Shown: one piece after another, positions 15,803-21,349 of the stretch
Numbering within the stretch: position 1 is the stretch's first letter
Layout: each line of letters begins with the position of its first letter
Virus record (IMG/VR): IMGVR_UViG_3300025141_000607
Coordinates: 1-27,084 of that record
Length of the DNA: 27,084 bases
Origin: a virus
Direction: 5' to 3' (one strand)
The notes under the pieces: model-generated
Database searches by the model: none
What the model was told of the DNA's origin: nothing
The model's input: the letters and a program-made list of their open reading frames with translations, nothing else
Translations under genes and position numbers: made by a program

Positions 15803-15829
15803 TTGTCTGAGAAAAGTTAAAGAACGGGT

Positions 15830-16567
15830 TTATGTCTTCCCTGCTTGAGCTTTGAAACGGGCTGCCAAGGCTTGCTCCTCAGGTGACCCGCCTTCTAATT
15901 TCACAGCGAGAGAAAAGTTGCCGGTCGAGTAAGGGTTTTCTGTGACCCCTCCTGACCCGCCTGGTGTGGATCCAACGGCACCCATTCCCCTAGCGTTGCT
16001 TCCTTGGAACATGTACTCAAAATTGCTCCCAGGCTGTTTAGCCGATTCAACGAAACGTTCCATAGATGTCTCGACGCCCCCATCGAGAACAACTAAAGAA
16101 TCCCCGTCCAGTCGGAAATGCTCTTGGTTTAATTCAAATAAGTGCTCGGGTGTGATCACGCCTGCCTGACGGAAAGCTTGAACGGCCTGAGTCTTAATTG
16201 ATTGCGCTTTCTTGTCGCTCTCAGCCTGTGAAAGCTTTTGCTCTAAAGCTGAGATCGTCTGCTCCCTTTCAGCAACTGTTTGCTTCGTCTGCTCCCAGAG
16301 AGATTCAAAATTGCCTTCCTCAACGTGGCGGGCATCTTGAGCTTTCCTTTGTGTCTTTTGGACATCAGAGAGCTGACTTCTTAGCTGATCAATTTCGCCT
16401 CGGAGAGTTTTGTTGCTCTCACCCTTTGCCAAAAGATCTTGGTGCATTAACGCCATTTTCTGGCGTAAAGCGTTGGAATCTTCCGACTGGGCGGCGCCTT
16501 GTTCAGGTTGCATGGGCACGGCCCCGCTTTCATCCGTCACGGACGGTTGAACCTGTTGATCAGACAT
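15830..16567 (-). CDS. Scaffolding protein
   Basis: A 245-residue acidic protein between the minor head and capsid genes. Residues 1-30 are disordered and Gln/Glu rich. About 30-125 is a long coiled coil (NKTLRGEIDQLRSQLSDVQK, then EREQTISALEQKLSQAESDK). It is followed by a small domain with VITPEHLFELNQEHFRLDGD and LVVLDGG, and the Gly/Ser-rich end contains GGSPEEQALAARFKAQ. This is the usual layout of phage scaffold proteins (DUF4355-like), which guide shell assembly and then leave. No protease motif is present. Confidence 0.8.
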   Translation of the reverse strand: MSDQQVQPSVTDESGAVPMQPEQGAAQSEDSNALRQKMALMHQDLLAKGESNKTLRGEIDQLRSQLSDVQKTQRKAQDARHVEEGNFESLWEQTKQTVAEREQTISALEQKLSQAESDKKAQSIKTQAVQAFRQAGVITPEHLFELNQEHFRLDGDSLVVLDGGVETSMERFVESAKQPGSNFEYMFQGSNARGMGAVGSTPGGSGGVTENPYSTGNFSLAVKLEGGSPEEQALAARFKAQAGKT

Positions 16568-16591
16568 AAAGATTGAATGGGTTGATCGTTA

Positions 16592-16606
16592 AAGGCCACG
16601 GGCCTT
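16592..16606 (-). other. Six-base inverted repeat between MuF-like and scaffold genes
   Basis: AAGGCC (16592-16597) pairs with GGCCTT (16601-16606) around a three-base loop, 25 bases before the scaffold start. There is no U-run. It may be a pause or processing hairpin, or chance. Confidence 0.25.
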
Positions 16607-16649
16607 GTGCTTCTAAATATAGACGCTGTTCCTGCTTAGGCGTATCGAT

Positions 16650-17939
16650 CTAGTCTCTGTAATCATCAGGAGGCCATGGACCAAGATTCTCGTAATGCTT
16701 AAACCTGACTTTTGCGGGGTTAATCGTTTTGAGTTTCCCGGTTGTGCCTGGCGCATTAACTATCAGTTTATTTAGTGCAGCATCAGGCGGTAAACCGCTT
16801 TTGGTCATTTGCCGGAATCGTTCTGCTCTGACACTCCCAGCGTTACCAGTCCCAAAGAATGCCGCCTGTGTGGTTCTGTCTGATTGGTTTAGATAGTCGC
16901 CATAAGTAGGCCGCCGTTGATATGGCCCCGCCTTGATTTGCTCCGTCTTCCGGTAGTACCACTTGCCATCGACCTTGACCTTTGACGAGTAAACACCTTT
17001 GTCGCCCTTCTTGAATCCTGGCGGGCGCTTCCCTTTAGCCGTAGGCGGTGCAACCGCGATTCCTGTTCTTACGTCCTGAGTTTCATCAGGATCTATCAAG
17101 ACGACAGAACAACGGCAATTCCAATGAACAGGCCAATCAGGGAATTGTGCGCGTGTATTTCTTACCTTCCCATCAAGGGGGGCACACACTGGGCATGTTC
17201 TGGCATCCAAAGCCGCGACCCACTCAAACTTGAATTTCTTGCTAACTGGGTTGGCTTTCCACACCGACTCATCAACCTGGCGCTGCATGTCACGGATGCC
17301 AGTACGTGCAATTGAATTAGCCCAGCCCCGGATTTCTCTTGCTGCTGATTTTCCTCTGAAATTCAACTGACTAAACCCAGAGCGCCAATCAGTGTTCATC
17401 TTTTTCGCTATTCCGTCAGCTATATCAGCAGTAGGCTCCCCCTTGAGAATGCCCATTTTTACTTTCTTATCTATTACCCTCAGATTCGATTTCATCCATT
17501 GAGAGACGCCAGCATCAGTAGGGCCAAATAGATCATTTAACCGTTTACCCGTTACGAGGTTTGATCTCAACGCCATTTGAGTTGATTCTGCTAACGGCAT
17601 TACCTCCGCTCCTTGCAGTATCTGACCCGGTGGAACAATCGACTTAAGACCCTCAATAGCCGCGGCCTGCATCTCTGGCGCAGCTTCTACCATTCCATTC
17701 AAGACAGCAGTTGCTAGCTCGTCGTTATAGGGCTGCAATACAACCTGAATTTGAGGCATGATCTCGCGCCGCCATATCAGCTCTCGCATCAAACTCTTAT
17801 CAGGCAACTGCCCGACGATTTCGCGCACTCTTGACATGGCCTTAATGAAAGCCGGGTTCGTTGCCTTGATTACGGCTGCGGAGGCCTCCTCCATTGCGAA
17901 GGCTTGTCTAATGAACAGCTCTAGCTGTCTTTGATTCAT
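16650..17939 (-). CDS. MuF-like minor head / head morphogenesis protein
   Basis: A 429-residue protein with the Mu F-type core. Residues 239-277 read EWVAALDARTCPVCAPLDGK, then VHWNCRCSVV. Cys249, Cys252, His272, Cys275 and Cys277 form the usual zinc-like cluster. The N-terminal half is helical (MNQRQLELFIRQAFAMEE). The C-terminal tail is basic with GKWYYRKTEQIKAGPYQRR and may contact DNA. Such proteins sit inside the capsid near the portal and are sometimes ejected with DNA. It starts the scaffold-capsid block after the small accessory genes. Confidence 0.88.
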   Translation of the reverse strand: MNQRQLELFIRQAFAMEEASAAVIKATNPAFIKAMSRVREIVGQLPDKSLMRELIWRREIMPQIQVVLQPYNDELATAVLNGMVEAAPEMQAAAIEGLKSIVPPGQILQGAEVMPLAESTQMALRSNLVTGKRLNDLFGPTDAGVSQWMKSNLRVIDKKVKMGILKGEPTADIADGIAKKMNTDWRSGFSQLNFRGKSAAREIRGWANSIARTGIRDMQRQVDESVWKANPVSKKFKFEWVAALDARTCPVCAPLDGKVRNTRAQFPDWPVHWNCRCSVVLIDPDETQDVRTGIAVAPPTAKGKRPPGFKKGDKGVYSSKVKVDGKWYYRKTEQIKAGPYQRRPTYGDYLNQSDRTTQAAFFGTGNAGSVRAERFRQMTKSGLPPDAALNKLIVNAPGTTGKLKTINPAKVRFKHYENLGPWPPDDYRD

Positions 17940-17974
17940 CCCCGTCTATTCTGGCCTTAGTGATACCAATCTAA

Positions 17975-18235
17975 ATGGCCACAAAAATCGTCAGGACGCG
18001 CATTGGTTCAATGGTCGTTGAGTCAGAGGTTGAGGTTCCTGATCCGCCTAAGCAGCCATCAGCTAAAAAGGCAACACCTAAAGCATCACGTAAAACCAAA
18101 GCCATTACGACCGATGAGCCAAGCCTTGCAGAAGTCCTCTCAGGTGAAGTCGCTTTGGATGGAGATGGTGGAAGCGCGGGGAGCTGTGGCCTGGAAAAGC
18201 CAAGGACCAGCCGTAGGAATGGCCGCGATTCTTGA
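17975..18235 (+). CDS. Plus-strand small protein, possibly the front part of a frameshifted gene
   Basis: An 86-residue frame on the strand opposite all neighbours. It starts MATKIVRTRIGSMVVESEVE, then VPDPPKQPSAKKATPKASRK (disordered and Lys/Pro rich) and TDEPSLAEVLSGEVALDG, after which the composition becomes unnatural (Ser, Gly, Arg). From about 18150 the +1 frame looks better as protein. The sense of the reading is supported by the poor composition of the opposite frame (17971-18351). There is no good Shine-Dalgarno and no clear promoter. It could be a moron, a broken gene or two overlapping genes. Confidence 0.4.
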   Translation: MATKIVRTRIGSMVVESEVEVPDPPKQPSAKKATPKASRKTKAITTDEPSLAEVLSGEVALDGDGGSAGSCGLEKPRTSRRNGRDS

Positions 18236-18317
18236 CCTATTAGCTGAACGGCTCCCATCAGAAGACGGGTCTCTATGGCTCTCAACAGAAGCCGATAAAG
18301 CACGCGGCGACAGGTAA
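18114..18317 (+). CDS. Plus-strand small protein, possibly the rear part of a frameshifted gene
   Basis: A frame of 67 residues overlapping the previous one in the +1 register. It reads MSQALQKSSQVKSLWMEMVE, then ARGAVAWKSQGPAVGMAAIL and DLLAERLPSEDGSLW. The second half is a convincing helix-rich protein sequence. It may be the true continuation of the 17975 frame if a +1 shift occurs near 18150. It ends ten bases before a hairpin that could serve as its terminator. I do not recognise the family. Confidence 0.4.
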   Translation: MSQALQKSSQVKSLWMEMVEARGAVAWKSQGPAVGMAAILDLLAERLPSEDGSLWLSTEADKARGDR

Positions 18318-18326
18318 GAACAACAA

Positions 18327-18348
18327 AGCCGCCCGTTTTAAGGCGGCT
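18327..18348 (-). terminator. Hairpin terminator, first copy of a repeated element
   Basis: The stem AGCCGCC/GGCGGCT (seven bases) has the loop TTAAAACG on the minus strand and is followed by TTGTTGTT. It overlaps the stop codon of the 115-residue gene. On the plus strand it lies just after the 18317 stop but lacks a U-run there. A near copy lies at 18722-18739. Confidence 0.6.
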
Positions 18349-18685
18349 CACTTATACGCTTCAGAAAAGGCCTTGACTCGTGCGGGTGGTCAAACTTTTC
18401 GCCGATGTCTTCTAAGGCCACTTGATAAAGCCGGCAATGAAGCGCGGCCTTTGGCTCTTTTAACGCCTTGTGAGCTAGCTGAGTCAGGATTCGTCTTGCT
18501 GCGTCAACGCCTGCCACGGAATCCCTCGCCATTCTCATGATTTCTGAGACCTCATCAAACCCAGGAAAATAGCTGGCGTTATTAATGCGACCGTCGCCAA
18601 TGGCCATTCCAGGGATAACGGGAATACGTTCCTTCATGACAGGTGATGGGGAAGGATCACTCATGAGCCCGAGGATGGGTTGCAA
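18338..18685 (-). CDS. Hypothetical protein of 115 residues
   Basis: Starts at a TTG (18685) preceded by AGGGG with six bases of spacing, or at the ATG at 18664 which has no ribosome binding site. It contains KERIPVIPGMAIGDGRINNA, then GFDEVSEIMRMARDSVAGVD, AARRILTQLAHKALKEPKAA and LYQVALEDIGEKF. The C-terminal part is a helical bundle. I do not recognise the family. It sits in the accessory block before the MuF-like gene, bounded by hairpins on both sides. The Shine-Dalgarno falls inside a hairpin (18691-18709), suggesting limited translation. Confidence 0.6.
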   Translation of the reverse strand: MQPILGLMSDPSPSPVMKERIPVIPGMAIGDGRINNASYFPGFDEVSEIMRMARDSVAGVDAARRILTQLAHKALKEPKAALHCRLYQVALEDIGEKFDHPHESRPFLKRISEPP

Positions 18686-18690
18686 AGCTT

Positions 18691-18709
18691 ACCCCTAAGG
18701 ATCAGGGGT
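18691..18709 (-). promoter_or_regulatory. Hairpin enclosing the ribosome binding site
   Basis: ACCCCT pairs with AGGGGT around GATCCTT. The 3' arm is the AGGGG Shine-Dalgarno of the TTG start at 18685, so the site is hidden when the stem forms. Confidence 0.45.
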
Positions 18710-18721
18710 AGCAACGACAAA

Positions 18722-18739
18722 GCCGCCCGTTAAGGCGGC
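18722..18739 (-). terminator. Hairpin terminator, second copy of repeated element
   Basis: The stem GCCGCC/GGCGGC with loop TTAACG is followed on the minus strand by TTTGTCGTT. It shares ACAAAGCCGCCCGTT..AAGGCGGC with the hairpin at 18327-18348. The 250 bases between 18686 and 18939 hold this, the ribosome-site hairpin and the GC-rich terminator below; I see no gene there. Confidence 0.5.
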
Positions 18740-18866
18740 GATGCGACCGATCCTCATCAGCCCGCCCTTTTGAGGGCAGTACGACCTTTACAGGGGTTGG
18801 CCGGCCCAGGGATTGATTACCCTTCGCACCCAACGCGTTTCGATGCGCAAATCATACCCATAAAGG

Positions 18867-18904
18867 AAACCCCCCAGGGCACTCGTCAAAACGCCGGGGG
18901 GTTT
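18867..18904 (-). terminator. Strong GC-rich terminator after two-helix membrane protein
   Basis: Nine bases (AAACCCCCC, 18867-18875) pair perfectly with GGGGGGTTT (18896-18904), with an inner GGC/GCC pairing. On the minus strand TTTCCTTTATGG follows. It lies 36 bases after the stop of the 72-residue membrane protein gene. The symmetry could let it stop transcription from both sides. Confidence 0.75.
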
Positions 18905-18939
18905 ACCTAAAAGGGCCCAGGAAACCCTCGCCCGAAATC

Positions 18940-19158
18940 CTAGCGTTGCTTAGGCGTATTGCTGCTTACGCCAGTTAACAACGCAAGCGTCGTGCTGATC
19001 ATTACTGCAAAGGTGGTGTCATAACGCTGGCCTAGCTCTGGGCAAGCTTTTAACCCGCCGTGTGATCCGCACTGCCAGACGCCCCAACTGAAAAGGACAA
19101 TCTGGCTAGCGAAAACAGAGCCAAGCAGATAGAGCAAAAAACGCTCTCTAGCATTCAC
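18940..19158 (-). CDS. Two-helix small membrane protein, holin candidate
   Basis: A 72-residue protein. A charged start (MNARER) is followed by a first hydrophobic helix (FLLYLLGSVFASQIVLFSW). A Cys-containing loop (CGSHGGLKACPELGQRYDT) leads to a second helix (FAVMISTTLALLTGV) and a basic tail. The size and two-helix topology are those of small holins, but no endolysin gene is visible nearby, so the role is unproven. The two loop Cys could form a disulphide outside the cytoplasm. It overlaps the preceding gene by four bases and is followed by a strong terminator. Confidence 0.65.
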   Translation of the reverse strand: MNARERFLLYLLGSVFASQIVLFSWGVWQCGSHGGLKACPELGQRYDTTFAVMISTTLALLTGVSSNTPKQR

Positions 19159-19358
19159 TTCTTTTTGCGGGCCTTCCCTTGTGCTGAAGACTTATTGCCT
19201 GAGTAAGCCTTACGGCCTGCAGCCTTTTCAGTTCCCTTTGACTCATCACGGCGAGACTTGAGGCTCTGTGACTTCTTGCCGTTGCGAGCACCAAGGCTTT
19301 CGTTTAGCCGTGAATTAAAACCTTGCTTTTTCTTTGGAGCCATTGAGAAGAGGCGCAA
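19155..19358 (-). CDS. Small highly basic protein
   Basis: A protein of 67 residues from a TTG at 19358, which has GGAGG eight bases upstream, or 62 residues from the ATG at 19343 without a ribosome binding site. It contains FNSRLNESLGARNGKKSQSL, then KSRRDESKGTEKAAGRKAY and ends KARKKK. It is Lys/Arg/Ser rich and disordered. From memory this pattern (RLNESLG.RNG, SLKSRRDESKG) recurs next to head genes of marine cyanophages. It may bind DNA or be packaged. The stop overlaps the membrane protein start (ATGA). Confidence 0.68.
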   Translation of the reverse strand: MRLFSMAPKKKQGFNSRLNESLGARNGKKSQSLKSRRDESKGTEKAAGRKAYSGNKSSAQGKARKKK

Positions 19359-19374
19359 TCGTTACGCCTCCAGA

Positions 19375-19626
19375 TTAGTCCCGTCTCCATGGTCCCTTGA
19401 TGCCCATAGCGCCCCCTAATGGCCCATCGCCTGGCTCATCAATATGAATAGGGCCACGGGTTGGGTCAAGCCGTTCCATCTCCTTTGCTGCCTCCTCTAC
19501 CTCTCTATCCAGCTTGCGACCGAGAGAGGTTCTGAACTTCTGGGCCGCGGCATATCGCTGCAACTCATCCAACGCGCTAACGCTTGAATAGGTCCATGAG
19601 TATCTAGCGCGGGGTTGCTCTAGCCC
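19375..19626 (-). CDS. Downstream frame of a likely -1 frameshift fusion
   Basis: This frame is open far upstream of its first start codon (TTG at 19572, no ribosome binding site). It continues sensibly back to a slippery CCCAAAG in the preceding gene. Read from the slip it gives GLEQPRARYSWTYSSVSA, then LDELQRYAAAQKFRTSLGRK, a charged helix (LDREVEEAAKEMERLD), and a Gly/Pro-rich end (IDEPGDGPLGGAMG). Joined to the 49-residue membrane protein it makes a 131-residue membrane-anchored protein. If the fusion is not made, a 65-residue protein from the TTG is the alternative. I do not recognise the family. Confidence 0.6.
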   Translation of the reverse strand, partial: GLEQPRARYSWTYSSVSALDELQRYAAAQKFRTSLGRKLDREVEEAAKEMERLDPTRGPIHIDEPGDGPLGGAMGIKGPWRRD

Positions 19627-19632
19627 TTTGGG
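19573..19632 (-). promoter_or_regulatory. Candidate -1 frameshift signal: CCCAAAG heptamer plus downstream stem
   Basis: In the frame of the 49-residue gene the codons CTC CCA AAG GGC TAG contain C-CCA-AAG (19632-19626), a textbook X-XXY-YYZ site just before the stop. Fourteen bases downstream, CGCGCTA (19611-19605) pairs perfectly with TAGCGCG (19579-19573). The spacer is longer than the usual five to nine bases, but the slip heptamer is canonical. Confidence 0.6.
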
Positions 19633-19769
19633 AGTTTCTTTGGCTTTAGCGCCATCAAGGCTTGGAACAAAAGCTGAACAACTGAATTGGATTTCAGCTT
19701 GGACATCCCCACGATTTCAGATGCACCAGTCACCAGGATCCAGAACCAAGGCTCTTGCAAAAATTCCAT
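19620..19769 (-). CDS. Small membrane protein (49 residues)
   Basis: Found by hand translation. The ATG at 19769 lies two bases after the stop of the 84-residue gene (TAACGATG). It encodes MEFLQEPWFWILVTGASEIV, then GMSKLKSNSVVQLLFQALMA and LKPKKLPKG. There is one hydrophobic N-terminal helix, an LK.NS turn and a second amphipathic helix. From memory this type (LEFLQ.PW.W, SE, LK.NS..QL..QAL) is common in marine phage structural regions. The function is unknown. The final codons carry a slippery heptamer leading into the next frame. Confidence 0.72.
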   Translation of the reverse strand: MEFLQEPWFWILVTGASEIVGMSKLKSNSVVQLLFQALMALKPKKLPKG

Positions 19770-19771
19770 CG

Positions 19772-20026
19772 TTAGCGATGCGCAGGGATATGAACTGAGT
19801 CTACGACTTTGAAAGTGGTCTCAAATACTATCGGCAGCAAGATTGAAGCGACCAAGGCGATAACCAAAACCTGAGCCATCCGACGTTCTAAAGCGCTAAT
19901 CCTCTGGAAGATTTCGCGGCTGAGAGTCGTTAAACGCTCCTCTTCCTTTCCGACTTCAGAGGTAATCATGTCAACCTTGGTTTTTACCTCTGCAAGCTCT
20001 TTCGTAATTTGATAATCTTCGTTCAT
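19772..20026 (-). CDS. Coiled coil plus single C-terminal membrane helix (XhlA-like)
   Basis: An 84-residue protein. Residues 1-48 form an amphipathic coiled coil (ITKELAEVKTKVDMITSEV and LTTLSREIFQRISALERRM). Residues 51-70 are a membrane helix (QVLVIALVASILLPIVFET), ending in a short polar tail. The layout resembles haemolysin XhlA-type phage proteins that work with holins, but sequence identity was not checked. It is followed two bases later by the 49-residue membrane protein. Confidence 0.65.
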   Translation of the reverse strand: MNEDYQITKELAEVKTKVDMITSEVGKEEERLTTLSREIFQRISALERRMAQVLVIALVASILLPIVFETTFKVVDSVHIPAHR

Positions 20027-20035
20027 TGAGTTTTG

Positions 20036-21349
20036 TTAATATGTACCCCCCTCTATTGTGCCAAGCTCTAGCGCCAGATCTTTTGCAGTCCCGCTATTAA
20101 CGATTGGGGCGGTTACTGATACAGATTGAACGGCGCTATCTGCTAAAGCTCCCTGGGCAGTAGTAGCGGCCCCAACATCTGACGCGGCAAGAACTACCGC
20201 TCCCGTTTGGGAATTGACGCTCGTTACATCTGAAGTCGGGGTAACAAGCTCGATCCAGTCATTAATGCTTGCTGGATTGCTGCCGGTTATGACCCAAGTG
20301 TGCGAACTATCCGAACGAATGCAGAAGTCTCCCTCTTGGCCCGTTAGCGCAAGCATGGCCGCCTGATTTGCCACCGTCCCTAGGTATTGCGTCAGAGCTA
20401 CCGCCGGAATTTGGCTGGTAGGTACTACCCCATTAACTAAATCAGCCTTAGTAGCCAAGGCCGCTGATGCTGCATCGGCTGTTGCGCCTTGTGCTGCTGT
20501 CGCATAGTCGGTTGATGCTGTAGCCGCCGCAGTGCCAAGGGTTGGCTGATTTATTAGATCGGCATAATCACCTGACGTAGCAACAGCCGCCAACGTTGCG
20601 CCAATAATCGGATTAGCTGCTGTTCCGCTATTAACAATCGGAGCGGTGACACTGACACTTGCTACCGCACCACCACCACTGCCGCCGCCGCCGCTTGCCC
20701 CAGAGGCTCCCACCGGGCCAGATCTGAGTTGCATTGGTAAACCCCAGCCGCCTCGCTTGGCATCCTTAGAAAAAGCTTTGCCGCCTTTCCCGTCTGTTTT
20801 AGGCCCGTAGAAATCGAGGAATTGAGACCCCAAATCAATGTAAAAATCGCCGATATTCCCTAGTTCAGCTCTGGGGGGGCCTTCCCCTGAAAGGATCGAT
20901 CCACCATTTTTGCCTTGTTGCCCATCACTACCAGTTGCACCACGTTCGCCCGCTGGGCCGATAACAGAGCCTGCATCGACATAAGACCCATCACTAAACC
21001 CGATTAGCAAGCGCCCGTCACTAATGACCGCGGTTGTAATACCAACGGCAGGCGCGGGGGTTATGCCATTAATTCCATCCTTTCCATCCTTTCCATCCTT
21101 TCCGTCTAAACCCGGCAAACCCGGCAGGCCATCAATTCCGTCCCTGCCTGCCTCGCCTCTCTCTCCGTCCTTTGCCTTAGGCAATACAAGGGTTTCAATG
21201 GTGCCATCACTTAAGGCAATGAGAACGCTTTCATCGTCCTGCGTGATGCTGGCAATCCCGACACCATCCGCGCCAGCGTTCCCCGTAACAACCTTGGTCT
21301 CTGTTGATTCAAGCAACAGATTGAGTAGTTCAACGTTAGACAATGCCAT
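20036..21349 (-). CDS. Collagen-like fibre protein in the head module
   Basis: A 437-residue protein. Residues 62-97 are an uninterrupted G-X-Y tract with DGLPGLPG and repeated GKD triplets, and 131-150 are a second tract (GPAGERGATGSDGQQG). Between and after lie small beta segments and a Gly/Ser linker. A fibre-like region follows (GDYADLINQPTLGTAAATA, then ADAASAALATKADLV). The motif SVSVTAPIVNSGTA occurs twice (about 233-246 and 414-427). It ends IEGGTY, the last four residues being the same as in the tail fibre at 620-2158. Its start overlaps the portal stop. The location between portal and minor head genes suggests a head fibre or an adhesin made with head proteins. Confidence 0.75.
   Translation of the reverse strand: MALSNVELLNLLLESTETKVVTGNAGADGVGIASITQDDESVLIALSDGTIETLVLPKAKDGERGEAGRDGIDGLPGLPGLDGKDGKDGKDGINGITPAPAVGITTAVISDGRLLIGFSDGSYVDAGSVIGPAGERGATGSDGQQGKNGGSILSGEGPPRAELGNIGDFYIDLGSQFLDFYGPKTDGKGGKAFSKDAKRGGWGLPMQLRSGPVGASGASGGGGSGGGAVASVSVTAPIVNSGTAANPIIGATLAAVATSGDYADLINQPTLGTAAATASTDYATAAQGATADAASAALATKADLVNGVVPTSQIPAVALTQYLGTVANQAAMLALTGQEGDFCIRSDSSHTWVITGSNPASINDWIELVTPTSDVTSVNSQTGAVVLAASDVGAATTAQGALADSAVQSVSVTAPIVNSGTAKDLALELGTIEGGTY
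21073..21105 (-). repeat. Nine-base tandem repeat coding collagen GKD triplets
   Basis: Three perfect copies of TTCCATCCT (plus strand) and a fourth partial copy encode successive GKD triplets. Repeat slippage would change collagen length in steps of three residues without breaking the frame. Confidence 0.8.

Noticed and set aside
17971-18351. Minus-strand open frame of 126 codons
   Set aside because: Very Ser/Leu/Arg rich, almost no acidic residues and no recognisable motif. It looks like the antisense shadow of the plus-strand frames and overlaps a terminator.
18746-18866. Possible gene in the gap before the GC-rich terminator
   Set aside because: Only very short frames occur on either strand (ten to twenty codons), without a ribosome binding site; only hairpins are supported.
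16633-18958. Shared TGCTTAGGCGTAT at about 16633 and 18946, and other AGGCGTA repeats
   Set aside because: Thirteen-base matches are expected by chance in 27 kb, one copy is coding, and no consistent position relative to genes was found.
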